The translations under genes and the position numbers were made by a program. The notes below the pieces were generated by a model that saw nothing but the letters and a program-made list of their open reading frames with translations, searched no databases and was not told where the DNA came from. From an uncultured Bacteroides sp. (lineage in GTDB: Bacteria; Bacteroidota; Bacteroidia; Bacteroidales; Bacteroidaceae), in NCBI GenBank assembly GCA_900544075.1, contig UQTJ01000002.1, positions 62,001 to 126,000 on the forward strand: 64,000 bases of DNA, given 5' to 3'. Positions within the stretch are counted from its first letter, which is position 1. Each line of letters begins with the position of its first letter. Shown in pieces: positions 17,695 to 24,914 of the stretch.

Positions 17695-17859
17695 GAACAG
17701 TCAGTGAACGGTGAATGAACGCTCAGCGAACATTCTCCGGACTGATACTTTATAAGAAAATCAGAAAACGCATAATGAAAGTATTCCCTCCTTCATCATT
17801 ATGCGTTTTTTCATTGTTCAGCACACGTTCACTGAGCGTTCAGTAAACGTTCACTAATA
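17695..17859. terminator. Giant palindromic terminator made of two inverted 11-bp arrays
   Basis: GAAC recurs at 17695, 17706, 17717 and 17728, and GTTCA at 17816, 17827, 17838 and 17849, all 11 bp apart and in inverted orientation. TGAACGCTCAGCGAAC on the left nearly complements GTTCACTGAGCGTTCA on the right. In the centre, AACGCATAATGA and TCATTATGCGTT (about 17768-17808) form a classical stem followed by TTTTTT. It terminates prmA and probably once served the convergent POT-like gene as well. 17860-17929 is AT-rich with nothing evident. Confidence 0.75.
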
Positions 17860-17929
17860 AATAAATGGACTAATTTGGACTGTACACAATACATGAATTA
17901 ATCATATTTTTGAAAAAAAAATACCAACA

Positions 17930-18275
17930 GAGCGTAATATTAACAAAAAACGTTATATTTGCAATGTTCGACCGGAGAAATGGTTGGACGTAAAGAATGC
18001 GTTTTTTGCTTTTATCCTGCAACTGAAATCGCCAATTTCTAAAACAGAAGGATAAAGGACAATATTACGCTCATTTTCTGTTTGTATATGTACCCGGTAT
18101 GGTATCTCCATATCGGTCTATACTACATTCAGGCGTGGGTTAATTGTCTTTGTTCATTTCTGTAAGGTGTTTGGCGATACCGAGTTGCGATGAACTGCAT
18201 GACAAGCCTCACGCCTTTCTTTGTATAATTTAGTGATGTCGAATTCGGGGGCTTATAGGCAATAGGGATTGCTGA
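17930..18275 (+). ncRNA. Long structured leader or small RNA at the head of the accessory island
   Basis: The roughly 350-bp non-coding stretch before the first island ORF has many nested complementarities. GAGCGTAATATT (17930-17941) pairs perfectly with AATATTACGCTC (18061-18072). GTTCGACC and GGTTGGAC form a hairpin at 17966-17989. CTTTTATCCT (18009) pairs with AGGATAAAGG (18049), with GAAAT/ATTTC inside. AGGCGTG (18132) pairs with CACGCCT (about 18210), enclosing TTGTC/GACAA and then GTTCAT/ATGAAC. GCAAT and ATTGC form a hairpin near 18260. This is more order than expected of a spacer. Whether it is a leader, a stable RNA or a DNA-level element is open; no match to tmRNA, RNase P or SRP RNA was seen. 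Confidence 0.5.
17954..17961 (+). promoter_or_regulatory. -7 box TATATTTG of the island
   Basis: TATATTTG fits TAnnTTTG. Transcription from about 17968 would put the left arm of the 12-bp inverted repeat (17930-17941) upstream of the start, so that repeat could be an operator-like or DNA-level feature instead of an RNA helix. No well-spaced -33 TTTG is seen. Confidence 0.45.
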
Positions 18276-18317
18276 AAACCTTTAAAAGAGTAAGCACAAT
18301 TTTAAAAATTTATTATT

Positions 18318-18680
18318 ATGGGAATAATTAATAATTTACTTGATAATTTCAAGAATGCGGAATTTACTGTTGCCCCTCAGAAAAAATTAAAATCAATTTC
18401 ATCTGATTTTAAAAAATCATTCGGTTTAACACTCGTATTTTATAAAGGTATGAAGATAGCTGATGGGGATTTAACATTAGCAGCTTTAAACAAGAAGACT
18501 ACCAAAGATGTAAAAAGTTCTGCTGATGGAATGAAAATAAAAGCCAGTATGAAAATTGGAGAAGCAGAGAAACTTTTTGACACTAATTTCGGACTGAAAG
18601 TTCAAATTAAAGATTCTACTGGGACAAAACTTGTTCCTGATGATATTACGATAGGTCAAGCCGCAAGAGGAGAATATTAA
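18318..18680 (+). CDS. Small tandem-domain protein, island paralogue 1
   Basis: A 120-aa soluble protein of unknown function. It contains two copies of a roughly 35-residue unit: residues 24-57 (LKSISSDFKKSFGLTLVFYK, then ADGDLTLAAL) and 78-115 (MKIGEAEKLFDTNFGLKVQI, then VPDDITIGQA). Each reads helix, FG, strand, turn, D-D/T-L. The protein at 19396-19707 has the same two-unit plan and aligns along its length, so they are paralogues. A small alpha/beta, perhaps beta-grasp-like, fold is my inference. The stop is one base before the start of the nuclease-like gene, implying translational coupling. AT-rich composition matches the island and not prmA. Confidence 0.75.
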   Translation: MGIINNLLDNFKNAEFTVAPQKKLKSISSDFKKSFGLTLVFYKGMKIADGDLTLAALNKKTTKDVKSSADGMKIKASMKIGEAEKLFDTNFGLKVQIKDSTGTKLVPDDITIGQAARGEY

Positions 18681-18681
18681 A

Positions 18682-19344
18682 ATGCAAGTTCTGTTATCAT
18701 TAGTTAAAGACGATATTCTTAAGTTCTTTAATCAAAACAACGAGCTGTTTTTTAACGAAAGAGACTTACAAATGCATCTTGCATTATGGTTAAAAGAATC
18801 AAAGAACAACTATGATGATGTAGACATAGAATATTATGTACCTCAAAATGAACTTAAAGAATACATATGGGATAATGAATTACGTATAGATATAGTTGTA
18901 AAGAAAGAAGAAGAATTTCTACCTATTGAAATAAAATACAAAACAAAAAAAGTAGAACTTAAAATTAATCGATTCGGTGAAAAACTTAATCAAAACGTAA
19001 CTGTAATAAAAAACCAAAGTGCACAAGATCTTGGAAAATATGGTTTTTGGAAAGATATAAAACGATTGGAACTTATATGTAAAAGATTTAAGTATGTCAA
19101 AAATGGCATTGCAGTATTCTTGACTAATGACCAGTCTTATACGAAAGAAAGTTCTCCATCATCCAATTGTTATAATTTTAACATGAATGAAGGGCTACAT
19201 AGCACTAACAAGCAATGGCTTAATAAAGAAACCCAATGTGCCAAAGAGAATATCGGATTCGAACTAGACAAAGAATACCATATTTATTGGAATTGTTATA
19301 AAATCAAGAATATAAAATTTTATTACTGCATAACTGAAATTTAA
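18682..19344 (+). CDS. PD-(D/E)XK nuclease-like protein
   Basis: This 220-aa protein has a recognisable PD-(D/E)XK core. A helix carrying Glu26 (NERDLQMHLALWL) precedes strand IEYYVP, then Asp70 in ELRIDIVV and the Glu83-x-Lys85 pair in LPIEIKYK, in the order and spacing of a metal-dependent endonuclease active site. The remainder (about 90-220) includes FGEKLNQNVTVIKNQSAQDL and a C-terminal Tyr/Trp-rich part that may bind a partner. Restriction, DNA-repair and toxin nucleases all use this fold, so the substrate is unknown. It is sandwiched between the two paralogous small-protein genes (1 bp after the first), suggesting that they act together. Confidence 0.65.
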   Translation: MQVLLSLVKDDILKFFNQNNELFFNERDLQMHLALWLKESKNNYDDVDIEYYVPQNELKEYIWDNELRIDIVVKKEEEFLPIEIKYKTKKVELKINRFGEKLNQNVTVIKNQSAQDLGKYGFWKDIKRLELICKRFKYVKNGIAVFLTNDQSYTKESSPSSNCYNFNMNEGLHSTNKQWLNKETQCAKENIGFELDKEYHIYWNCYKIKNIKFYYCITEI

Positions 19345-19395
19345 AATACTATTTAAACATAAAAAGACTAATACTAACCAAATAAAAATACAATT

Positions 19396-19707
19396 ATGGC
19401 AGAATTTAAATTGGATGGTCGTATGACCGTAAAAGGATTGAAAGAAAATTTCAAAAAATGTTTCGGAGCTTCTTTAAGAGTTTACACAACTCCTGCTTGC
19501 AAAACTTTTGCAGACGATAAGGCTACTTTAGCTTCTATACGTCAGGCTGATGCAAAAGGTGGATCATTAACAGTTGGGGGAAATCTTAAAGTTGGAAATT
19601 TTGAGAAAAAAATTGGAGAATTGTATGGTATCGGAGTACAAGTATCAGATCCTTCCGACAAAAAACTTGTTGATAATGATCTTACACTTGCAGCTGCAGG
19701 TAAATAA
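19396..19707 (+). CDS. Small tandem-domain protein, island paralogue 2
   Basis: A 103-aa protein clearly related to the 120-aa protein at 18318. The first unit (residues 10-48) includes LKENFKKCFGASLRVY and ADDKATLASI; the second (64-101) includes LKVGNFEKKIGELYGIGVQV and VDNDLTLAAA. Shared positions across all four units are a Phe/Leu-rich helix, Phe/Tyr-Gly, a hydrophobic strand, and (A/V)-D-[DGN]-x-x-T-[LI]. No signal peptide or membrane segment is seen. It is followed by a perfect hairpin terminator, so the first three island genes may form their own transcript or be expressed more strongly than those downstream. The function is unknown. Confidence 0.75.
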   Translation: MAEFKLDGRMTVKGLKENFKKCFGASLRVYTTPACKTFADDKATLASIRQADAKGGSLTVGGNLKVGNFEKKIGELYGIGVQVSDPSDKKLVDNDLTLAAAGK

Positions 19708-19744
19708 TTATACAATAACTGATTAAAATTATTATTAAAGAATC

Positions 19745-19774
19745 AACATGGTAAGCTTGCTTACCATGTTTTAA
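19745..19774 (+). terminator. Perfect hairpin terminator or attenuator inside the island
   Basis: AACATGGTAAGC (19745-19756), two bases, then GCTTACCATGTT (19759-19770) is a perfect 12-bp stem followed by TTAAAA. The short T-run suggests partial read-through to the downstream genes. Confidence 0.7.
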
Positions 19775-19786
19775 AAGTTTGTTACT

Positions 19787-20029
19787 ATGAGCAAAGAATA
19801 CTATAAAAAGAAAATTATTGATTTAAGAGCAAGTATAACAAAGGAAAAAGAAGCAAAAAAGAAAGATAACGAATATTATGCAAGAATGATAAAAAATGCT
19901 TCTTCTCCCTCTTCTAAAGCAAGTTACAAAAAATCTAAGATAGATAAAGCAGCCTCTCATGACAGAAGGGTAGAAGAACTTAAAAGGCAGCTTGAAAGTG
20001 CAAAAGATTCACTCAAAAGAGCCAAATAA
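19787..20029 (+). CDS. Small Lys-rich coiled-coil protein
   Basis: This 80-aa, highly charged protein (about one third Lys/Arg) is predicted to be nearly all helical. Two heptad-like stretches, KKKIIDLRASITKEKEAKKK and HDRRVEELKRQLESAKDSL, are separated by a Ser-rich hinge (NASSPSSKASYKKS). No signal or membrane segment is visible. It may dimerise and bind nucleic acid or act as a structural linker for the KAP NTPase machinery, but nothing in the sequence decides this. Its stop codon overlaps the possible start of a 27-aa ORF. Composition and position tie it to the island. Confidence 0.65.
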   Translation: MSKEYYKKKIIDLRASITKEKEAKKKDNEYYARMIKNASSPSSKASYKKSKIDKAASHDRRVEELKRQLESAKDSLKRAK

Positions 20030-20112
20030 TGTCAAAATTGAACTTAACCTTAAAAAAGCAATTTAATAAAACAAGTCATTATCATAAACCTAGTAAAAAA
20101 GTTGCTTCATAA
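20029..20112 (+). CDS. Possible 27-aa basic micro-ORF
   Basis: ATG 20029 overlaps the preceding stop as TAATG and runs to TAA 20110-20112. The peptide begins MSKLNLTLKKQFNKTSHYHK and is strongly basic (eight Lys, two His). The stop-start overlap hints at coupled translation. The size makes chance likely, so this is a tentative call. Confidence 0.3.
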   Translation: MSKLNLTLKKQFNKTSHYHKPSKKVAS

Positions 20113-20127
20113 TATTATATTATAAAC

Positions 20128-20748
20128 ATGAAAATATCAAGAAAAAATAGAATTTCAAATAATGCTGATTTACTACCTGTAATTTTCAGTATTTCATTAT
20201 TCGTTATAGGAGCTTTAAGCCTTTCCGGAATATCTGTTTTTGGTTCAGCTCTACTGGAAGGTGCAGCATGGAAACAGAATGTTATATATTGTATTCTTAT
20301 ATTTTTCTGTCTACTTCCACCAATAGTCAGAAATTCAAGGGCTACATCTATGGCGATTGGATACAGTTTAGCCTTTTTTATGTTTGGTGGTTCAAATATA
20401 ATAGGAACTGTAGGAATAATTATATCTTTAATAAAAGTAGCCTTCCCTATTTTAATAATTTATCAAGGTATAAGACTATGGATTTTATCAGAAAAACACA
20501 ATAAATGGCTTTTGGTATTATCCTTAGTAGCATTGGTATTATCTATTTTAATCATTCCTATTCAAGATCAAAACATTGTTCAAAGCGGAATTGATGCAAT
20601 AATAGAATTTGATAGTGAGAAATTCACTGACGACAGCGGTTTTCATTATTATATAGGAGGCATATCCATAATAACTGGTATAATTGAATTCTTAATAACA
20701 TACAAACACCTTCCCAATAAATCAAAATGCATAGAATCATTAGAATAA
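20128..20748 (+). CDS. Polytopic membrane protein, unknown function
   Basis: A 206-aa integral membrane protein with about five or six helices: LLPVIFSISLFVIGALSL (about 14-31), VIYCILIFFCLLPP (52-66), two around 75-115 with a Gly-rich loop (GGSNIIGTVGII), LLVLSLVALVLSILII (about 128-144), and GGISIITGIIEFLIT near 180. It has no Cys-rich or catalytic signature. It is encoded directly before the KAP NTPase gene (46-bp gap). KAP NTPases commonly work with membrane segments, either within the same chain or in a neighbouring protein, so a membrane partner role is a reasonable inference. Confidence 0.7.
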   Translation: MKISRKNRISNNADLLPVIFSISLFVIGALSLSGISVFGSALLEGAAWKQNVIYCILIFFCLLPPIVRNSRATSMAIGYSLAFFMFGGSNIIGTVGIIISLIKVAFPILIIYQGIRLWILSEKHNKWLLVLSLVALVLSILIIPIQDQNIVQSGIDAIIEFDSEKFTDDSGFHYYIGGISIITGIIEFLITYKHLPNKSKCIESLE

Positions 20749-20794
20749 TCAATCTATAAAACACTAACATAAAACTTTTTAAATAAGAAACCAA

Positions 20795-22549
20795 ATGAAA
20801 TCGAGTATAATAGATGTTCCAAGACGCCATGACCAAGAAGATCTTTTCGGTATAAAAATTTATCAGGATGCATTAATACAATATATAAAACTGACTGACA
20901 CTCCTATCACCATAGCATTACAAGGAGAATGGGGATCAGGCAAGACTTCATTAATGAATCTTCTTCGCTGGAATTTATGTGATATTGACAATGCACAATT
21001 CTTTCCTATATGGATAAATACATGGCAGTTTTCACTCATGAAAACTCCAGCACAAGCTATAATTTCAATTCTTGAAGGCATTATCAATCAAATAGGTGCA
21101 CTAAACCCGACGCATAAATGGGAAGAAAGTAAAAGAAAGATTGGTGGTCTTTTCAAAAAAATAGCTTCGGTAGGAACAAAAGTTGCTGCCAGTACTGTAG
21201 GAGTTGACGGTGAAGCATTAGAAGATTTATTTGGTTCTGATAATGGTCAAAGTGATATTTTACAATTAAAAGAAGAAATTTCAAAATTAGTAGATGAATC
21301 ACTTAAAAACAATCCCAACAAGGCAGGATTTACTTTCTTTATAGATGACCTTGACAGAATAGACCCTCCTGTTGCTGTCGAGATTCTAGAACTATTAAAA
21401 AACATATTTGACCTCGAACATTGCATTTTCATTTTAGCTATAGATTATGATGTTGTAATAAAAGGTTTAAAACCTAAATTTGGAGAGCTTACAGATAAAA
21501 ATGAACGTGAGTTCAGATCATTCTTTGATAAAATTATACAGCTGCCATTTTCAATGCCTGTAGCCAATTACAATATTGATACCTTCTTAGTTGATGCATT
21601 GTCAAAAATAAATTTCTTCTCAGAGGAAGAAATGAAAGATCATTCTATTCAAGAAGCAGTTTCAGAATTGGCAAGATTATCAGTAGGGACAAATCCACGT
21701 TCTTTAAAAAGACTGACAAATACCCTGTCATTAATCTCAATAATAAATTCAGGCATAGCAAAAGCTGGTGCAGAGGATATAGCAAACAAATATAAGGTTA
21801 TAAATTTTGGATTGGTATGTATGCAAATCGCATACCCGTACATATACAATCAATTAGCAGAAGAACCTGATTTTAAGCAGTGGAACGAAACTATAGCTGC
21901 AAAGCTGAAATTACGCACACTTACACCTGATGAACAAAAAAGTTTGGATGCAGCAGAAGAGTTCGATGAAGAATGGGAAAAAATTGTATTCCGTATGTGT
22001 CAAAAAGAAACACATCTTAGCAACCGTGTATTTCAGGTTTCACAAATGCTAAATAAGTTAGCAGAATTAATAAAGGACGACAACAATATAGGAAAAGTTA
22101 TTGAAGACACAATAGAACTTTCAGCTGTTACAAATCTTAAGGCATTTGATACACCTAAAAAAGCATATGTCTTTAATCGTGATACAAACAACTATAAATT
22201 TGAAGGAAAAGAATATAGTATTAAAGTAGAGCTTGTTCGTGATGTTGTAAGGAGATATTTAAAAGACCATCCAGGTACCACAAAAGCCATGTTACAAGCA
22301 GCTTTTCCTATAAAAAAGAATATGGAAACTATTTTCATGGGAAAAGACACATATACAGAAAAGCAAGCCGCAGGAAAACTGAATTTCATAAAGAAGAATG
22401 CAACAGATTCAGACTTTATAGAAACTGCTGATGAACCTATTATTATATGTTCAAACTGGCCAACAACTTCACAAGGAAAGCCAGCTGAATTTACTATCTT
22501 TTTAGAAATAGTAAACAAACAATTAGGCTATCTTGTAACACAAGCGTAA
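20795..22549 (+). CDS. KAP-family P-loop NTPase
   Basis: This 584-aa STAND-type NTPase of the KAP family has Walker A at residues 44-52 (GEWGSGKTS) preceded by TPITIALQ, a W-x-F motif (WINTWQFS), and the hallmark KAP Walker B IDDLDRIDPP with Asp184/Asp185 and Arg188, followed by LLKNIFDLEHCIFILAIDYD. A sensor-like stretch NPRSLKRLTNTL (about 306-317) matches the family. Between Walker A and B lies an Ala/Gly-rich segment that is only weakly hydrophobic, so membrane attachment may come from the adjacent polytopic protein. KAP proteins include phage-exclusion factor PifA and eukaryotic membrane scaffolds; the NTPase probably assembles or gates a complex. It is the largest and most conserved gene of the island. 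Confidence 0.88.
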   Translation: MKSSIIDVPRRHDQEDLFGIKIYQDALIQYIKLTDTPITIALQGEWGSGKTSLMNLLRWNLCDIDNAQFFPIWINTWQFSLMKTPAQAIISILEGIINQIGALNPTHKWEESKRKIGGLFKKIASVGTKVAASTVGVDGEALEDLFGSDNGQSDILQLKEEISKLVDESLKNNPNKAGFTFFIDDLDRIDPPVAVEILELLKNIFDLEHCIFILAIDYDVVIKGLKPKFGELTDKNEREFRSFFDKIIQLPFSMPVANYNIDTFLVDALSKINFFSEEEMKDHSIQEAVSELARLSVGTNPRSLKRLTNTLSLISIINSGIAKAGAEDIANKYKVINFGLVCMQIAYPYIYNQLAEEPDFKQWNETIAAKLKLRTLTPDEQKSLDAAEEFDEEWEKIVFRMCQKETHLSNRVFQVSQMLNKLAELIKDDNNIGKVIEDTIELSAVTNLKAFDTPKKAYVFNRDTNNYKFEGKEYSIKVELVRDVVRRYLKDHPGTTKAMLQAAFPIKKNMETIFMGKDTYTEKQAAGKLNFIKKNATDSDFIETADEPIIICSNWPTTSQGKPAEFTIFLEIVNKQLGYLVTQA

Positions 22550-22561
22550 TCATGTATTAAA

Positions 22562-22598
22562 GTGAGGAAAATACTTACAAGAATGGTATTTACCTCAC
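22562..22598 (+). terminator. Intercistronic hairpin after the KAP gene
   Basis: GTGAGG and AAATAC (22562-22574) pair with GTATTT and CCTCAC (22586-22598), followed by AATATTT. It could terminate or attenuate transcription before the 51-aa ORF. Confidence 0.5.
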
Positions 22599-22620
22599 AA
22601 TATTTAAAACTTATCACATT

Positions 22621-22776
22621 ATGAAAATACCAGGAGTATCTTTCTCACTCAAAAGAGCTATAGGAATTACTGCATTAAAGCAGAAAGTTGCAAGAAAGAC
22701 AGGAATACCAACTACCAAACAAGGTTTGGAAAGGAAAATTGGAGGTACAATCCTAAAAATGATATTCAGAAAGTAA
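22621..22776 (+). CDS. 51-aa basic small protein
   Basis: The ORF runs from ATG 22621 to TAA 22774-22776 and encodes a Lys/Arg-rich peptide beginning MKIPGVSFSLKRAIGITALK, with RKTGIPTTKQGLERKIG in the middle. It has about 13 Lys/Arg, very few acidic residues, and two Gly-Ile/Pro turn motifs (GITALK, GIPTTK). It sits alone between the KAP gene and the first lipoprotein gene, so it fits the gene order well. A nucleic-acid or membrane contact is possible. The similarity of this layout to short basic proteins seen near other nuclease cassettes is only my impression. Confidence 0.5.
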   Translation: MKIPGVSFSLKRAIGITALKQKVARKTGIPTTKQGLERKIGGTILKMIFRK

Positions 22777-22809
22777 AATCACTCACCAGATAATTCCAAA
22801 TAGAATATT

Positions 22810-23802
22810 ATGAAATACCTTTACTATATATTATTAGCTTTTTACTGTGTTTCTTGTGGGCAAGGTAACAAGCAAAAAAATATTACAGATATTAGCATTT
22901 CGGAAAACAAAGACAACACCGTTAATGTCATCAATCAGGCAAAACCCAAACTGATGATTATCCCAAGTGACAGAATGTTAAAGGACGAGAAATGCCTTAC
23001 AATCAATACTTTCAATGGGAAGAAAACTATAATAAGAGATATATCTGGATTTATAGTAAAAAGTGAAAAGTCAAATAGTATAATCTCGGCTATTCAAAAG
23101 TATTTCATACAAATAGGATATCCTCTGAATGATCTGGAACAATCACTTAAAGCAATAAATAACAGACAAATTTTGGATGAAGCTGACAATATTGTAAAAG
23201 ACGCCAAGACACTTCTTCTGAATACAGTTTCACCCGATATAATACTGGAACTTGACTATCAAGAAAATGTTATAACAGGAAGGACTTCAAGAAAATCGTA
23301 TATCAATATAGCATTGTCAGCCATAGATGTATATTCCGATAAAGTCATTGCCGTAGCAAATAAAAATAATCTTGATATGAGTTTAGATGAATACTTGGAA
23401 AAAGGAATTACAAAAGATTTGGAAACACTTGAGCCTCAGCTAAGAAACTATTTCACTGATATAGTAACTAATGGTAGAGAAATCTCATTTAGAGTTACTC
23501 TTAGCAATGACTGTCCAATCAGCTTATCGGACATGTATAATAATGAAGGAGATACATATTCTGACTGGATTCGCCGCTGGGTAATAACAAATGCTAAAAA
23601 TGGCAGCGCAAACATGGTATCAAATACAAAAAAAGAAATGGCATTTACCAATGTAAGAATATCAAATGTAATGGATGATGGAACTCAGTTTAATGCATAC
23701 GAGTTTGCAGGAAAGTTCAGAAAAGAATTCTTCAAAACATTCTCATTACAGTCAAGCAACAATTCTCAAGGATTAGGTAATGCATTAGTAATCATAAATT
23801 AA
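22810..23802 (+). CDS. DUF6175-like lipoprotein
   Basis: A 330-aa envelope protein whose signal ends in FYCVSCGQG (Cys16 lipobox). After a polar linker, KPKLMIIPSDRML opens the domain that I recognise as DUF6175-like, continuing with KYFIQIGYPLNDLEQSLKAI, DIILELDY and NIALSAIDVYSDKVIA. The C-terminal half contains a long helical stretch and FRVTLSNDCPISLSDMY. The fold seems alpha/beta, similar to periplasmic lipoproteins that monitor or assemble envelope complexes, but no function is established for the family as far as I know. It is followed 10 bp later by a second lipoprotein gene, and the two are likely partners. Confidence 0.65.
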   Translation: MKYLYYILLAFYCVSCGQGNKQKNITDISISENKDNTVNVINQAKPKLMIIPSDRMLKDEKCLTINTFNGKKTIIRDISGFIVKSEKSNSIISAIQKYFIQIGYPLNDLEQSLKAINNRQILDEADNIVKDAKTLLLNTVSPDIILELDYQENVITGRTSRKSYINIALSAIDVYSDKVIAVANKNNLDMSLDEYLEKGITKDLETLEPQLRNYFTDIVTNGREISFRVTLSNDCPISLSDMYNNEGDTYSDWIRRWVITNAKNGSANMVSNTKKEMAFTNVRISNVMDDGTQFNAYEFAGKFRKEFFKTFSLQSSNNSQGLGNALVIIN

Positions 23803-23812
23803 TCACTTATAT

Positions 23813-24910
23813 ATGAAAAAGATTATCCTATTGTTTGGTATAGTTTTATGTGGATGTGGAGCATGTTCGGAAAATAAAAATAACAATAAGCCGACATTCA
23901 ATCCGACTACACAAGAAACTGTTGTAACCAATAAAATATCCAATATCAGTAAAACTGTATCTCCAATTAATGGCAATATTGCACTAAGCGTTATTGTACA
24001 AAACAATCTGCCATCAGAAAGTGCAGAATTACTGAAATCAAAGATTATAAATATTATAACACATAATGGTATAGCATCACAAGGCGTTAATCCACAAATC
24101 ATAGTTGCTCCGACTTTGACAGAAATCAGCTATGATATAACATCTACCCTACCCCAAAAACATAAAATTAATTATAGTGCCACAATCTATATTGGAAATA
24201 TCCTGACAGGAGAAATATTCAATTCAATAAACAAAACGCTTATAGGAGTAGGCGATTCAAAGGAATTAGCTATAATGAATGCTATTTCTTCTATCTCTAC
24301 AAATGATACAGATATTGCAAATCTCATTAGCGGAACTGAACAGAAAATCATCAATTATTATAATACTAATGGAGAATTGTTACTGAATGAAGCTGTAGGC
24401 TACATTAATAATCATAAATACGAAGAAGCATTAGCTATATTAAATTCAATACCAAAGGAATGTCAGGCATTGTACAAGAAATCTTCTAAAATGAGGTTTG
24501 ATGCTATAGAAAAATATATGAAAAATAACTCCGATATAATGCTGAATGACTTTAAAGCCACATTAGGTACAGAAAGAGATAATATTGGAGGATTTTCTAA
24601 AAAAGCTATGGCTATATACAGGAATATACCATCGGATTCGAAGGCAAAAAAAGAAGCTGACAAAATATATTCTGAATATATAAAAAGCCTTAATCCGGAA
24701 GCAAAGCTAAAACATGAGCAGGACATGAGGGAATGGGATTCAACAATGAAACAGCTCGACAGACAGTATGAATTGGATATGTATAAGACAGAAATGTCAA
24801 CAAAAGTAGCAATAGAAGGACAGACTGCATTGTTGGAAAAATATAAGAAAGATGTAAACTACGAGAAAATGAGCTGGTTAGGTAAATTATTCTATTTTGG
24901 AAAGGAATAA
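23813..24910 (+). CDS. Lipoprotein with LpoB/CsgG-like N-terminus and helical tail
   Basis: This 365-aa protein starts with a lipoprotein signal (LLFGIVLCGCGACS; Cys13, 15 or 18 could be lipidated). Residues about 50-175 alternate strands and helices (NIALSVIVQNNLPSESAELL, NPQIIVAPTLTEIS, KINYSATIYIGNILTGE, then DSKELAIMNAISSI), a pattern reminiscent of LpoB or CsgG-type periplasmic domains; this is a visual resemblance only. Residues about 200-240 (INNHKYEEALAILNSIP) look TPR-like, and the remainder is long charged helix ending near a hydrophobic WLGKLFYFGK. It follows the DUF6175-like gene closely and precedes two membrane-protein genes, suggesting one envelope module. Confidence 0.6.
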   Translation: MKKIILLFGIVLCGCGACSENKNNNKPTFNPTTQETVVTNKISNISKTVSPINGNIALSVIVQNNLPSESAELLKSKIINIITHNGIASQGVNPQIIVAPTLTEISYDITSTLPQKHKINYSATIYIGNILTGEIFNSINKTLIGVGDSKELAIMNAISSISTNDTDIANLISGTEQKIINYYNTNGELLLNEAVGYINNHKYEEALAILNSIPKECQALYKKSSKMRFDAIEKYMKNNSDIMLNDFKATLGTERDNIGGFSKKAMAIYRNIPSDSKAKKEADKIYSEYIKSLNPEAKLKHEQDMREWDSTMKQLDRQYELDMYKTEMSTKVAIEGQTALLEKYKKDVNYEKMSWLGKLFYFGKE

Positions 24911-24914
24911 AATC

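Noticed and set aside
17930..18072. Retron msr-msd (12-bp inverted a1/a2-like repeat before accessory genes)
   Set aside because: No reverse transcriptase is encoded anywhere in the island, and the left arm would lie upstream of the predicted transcription start.
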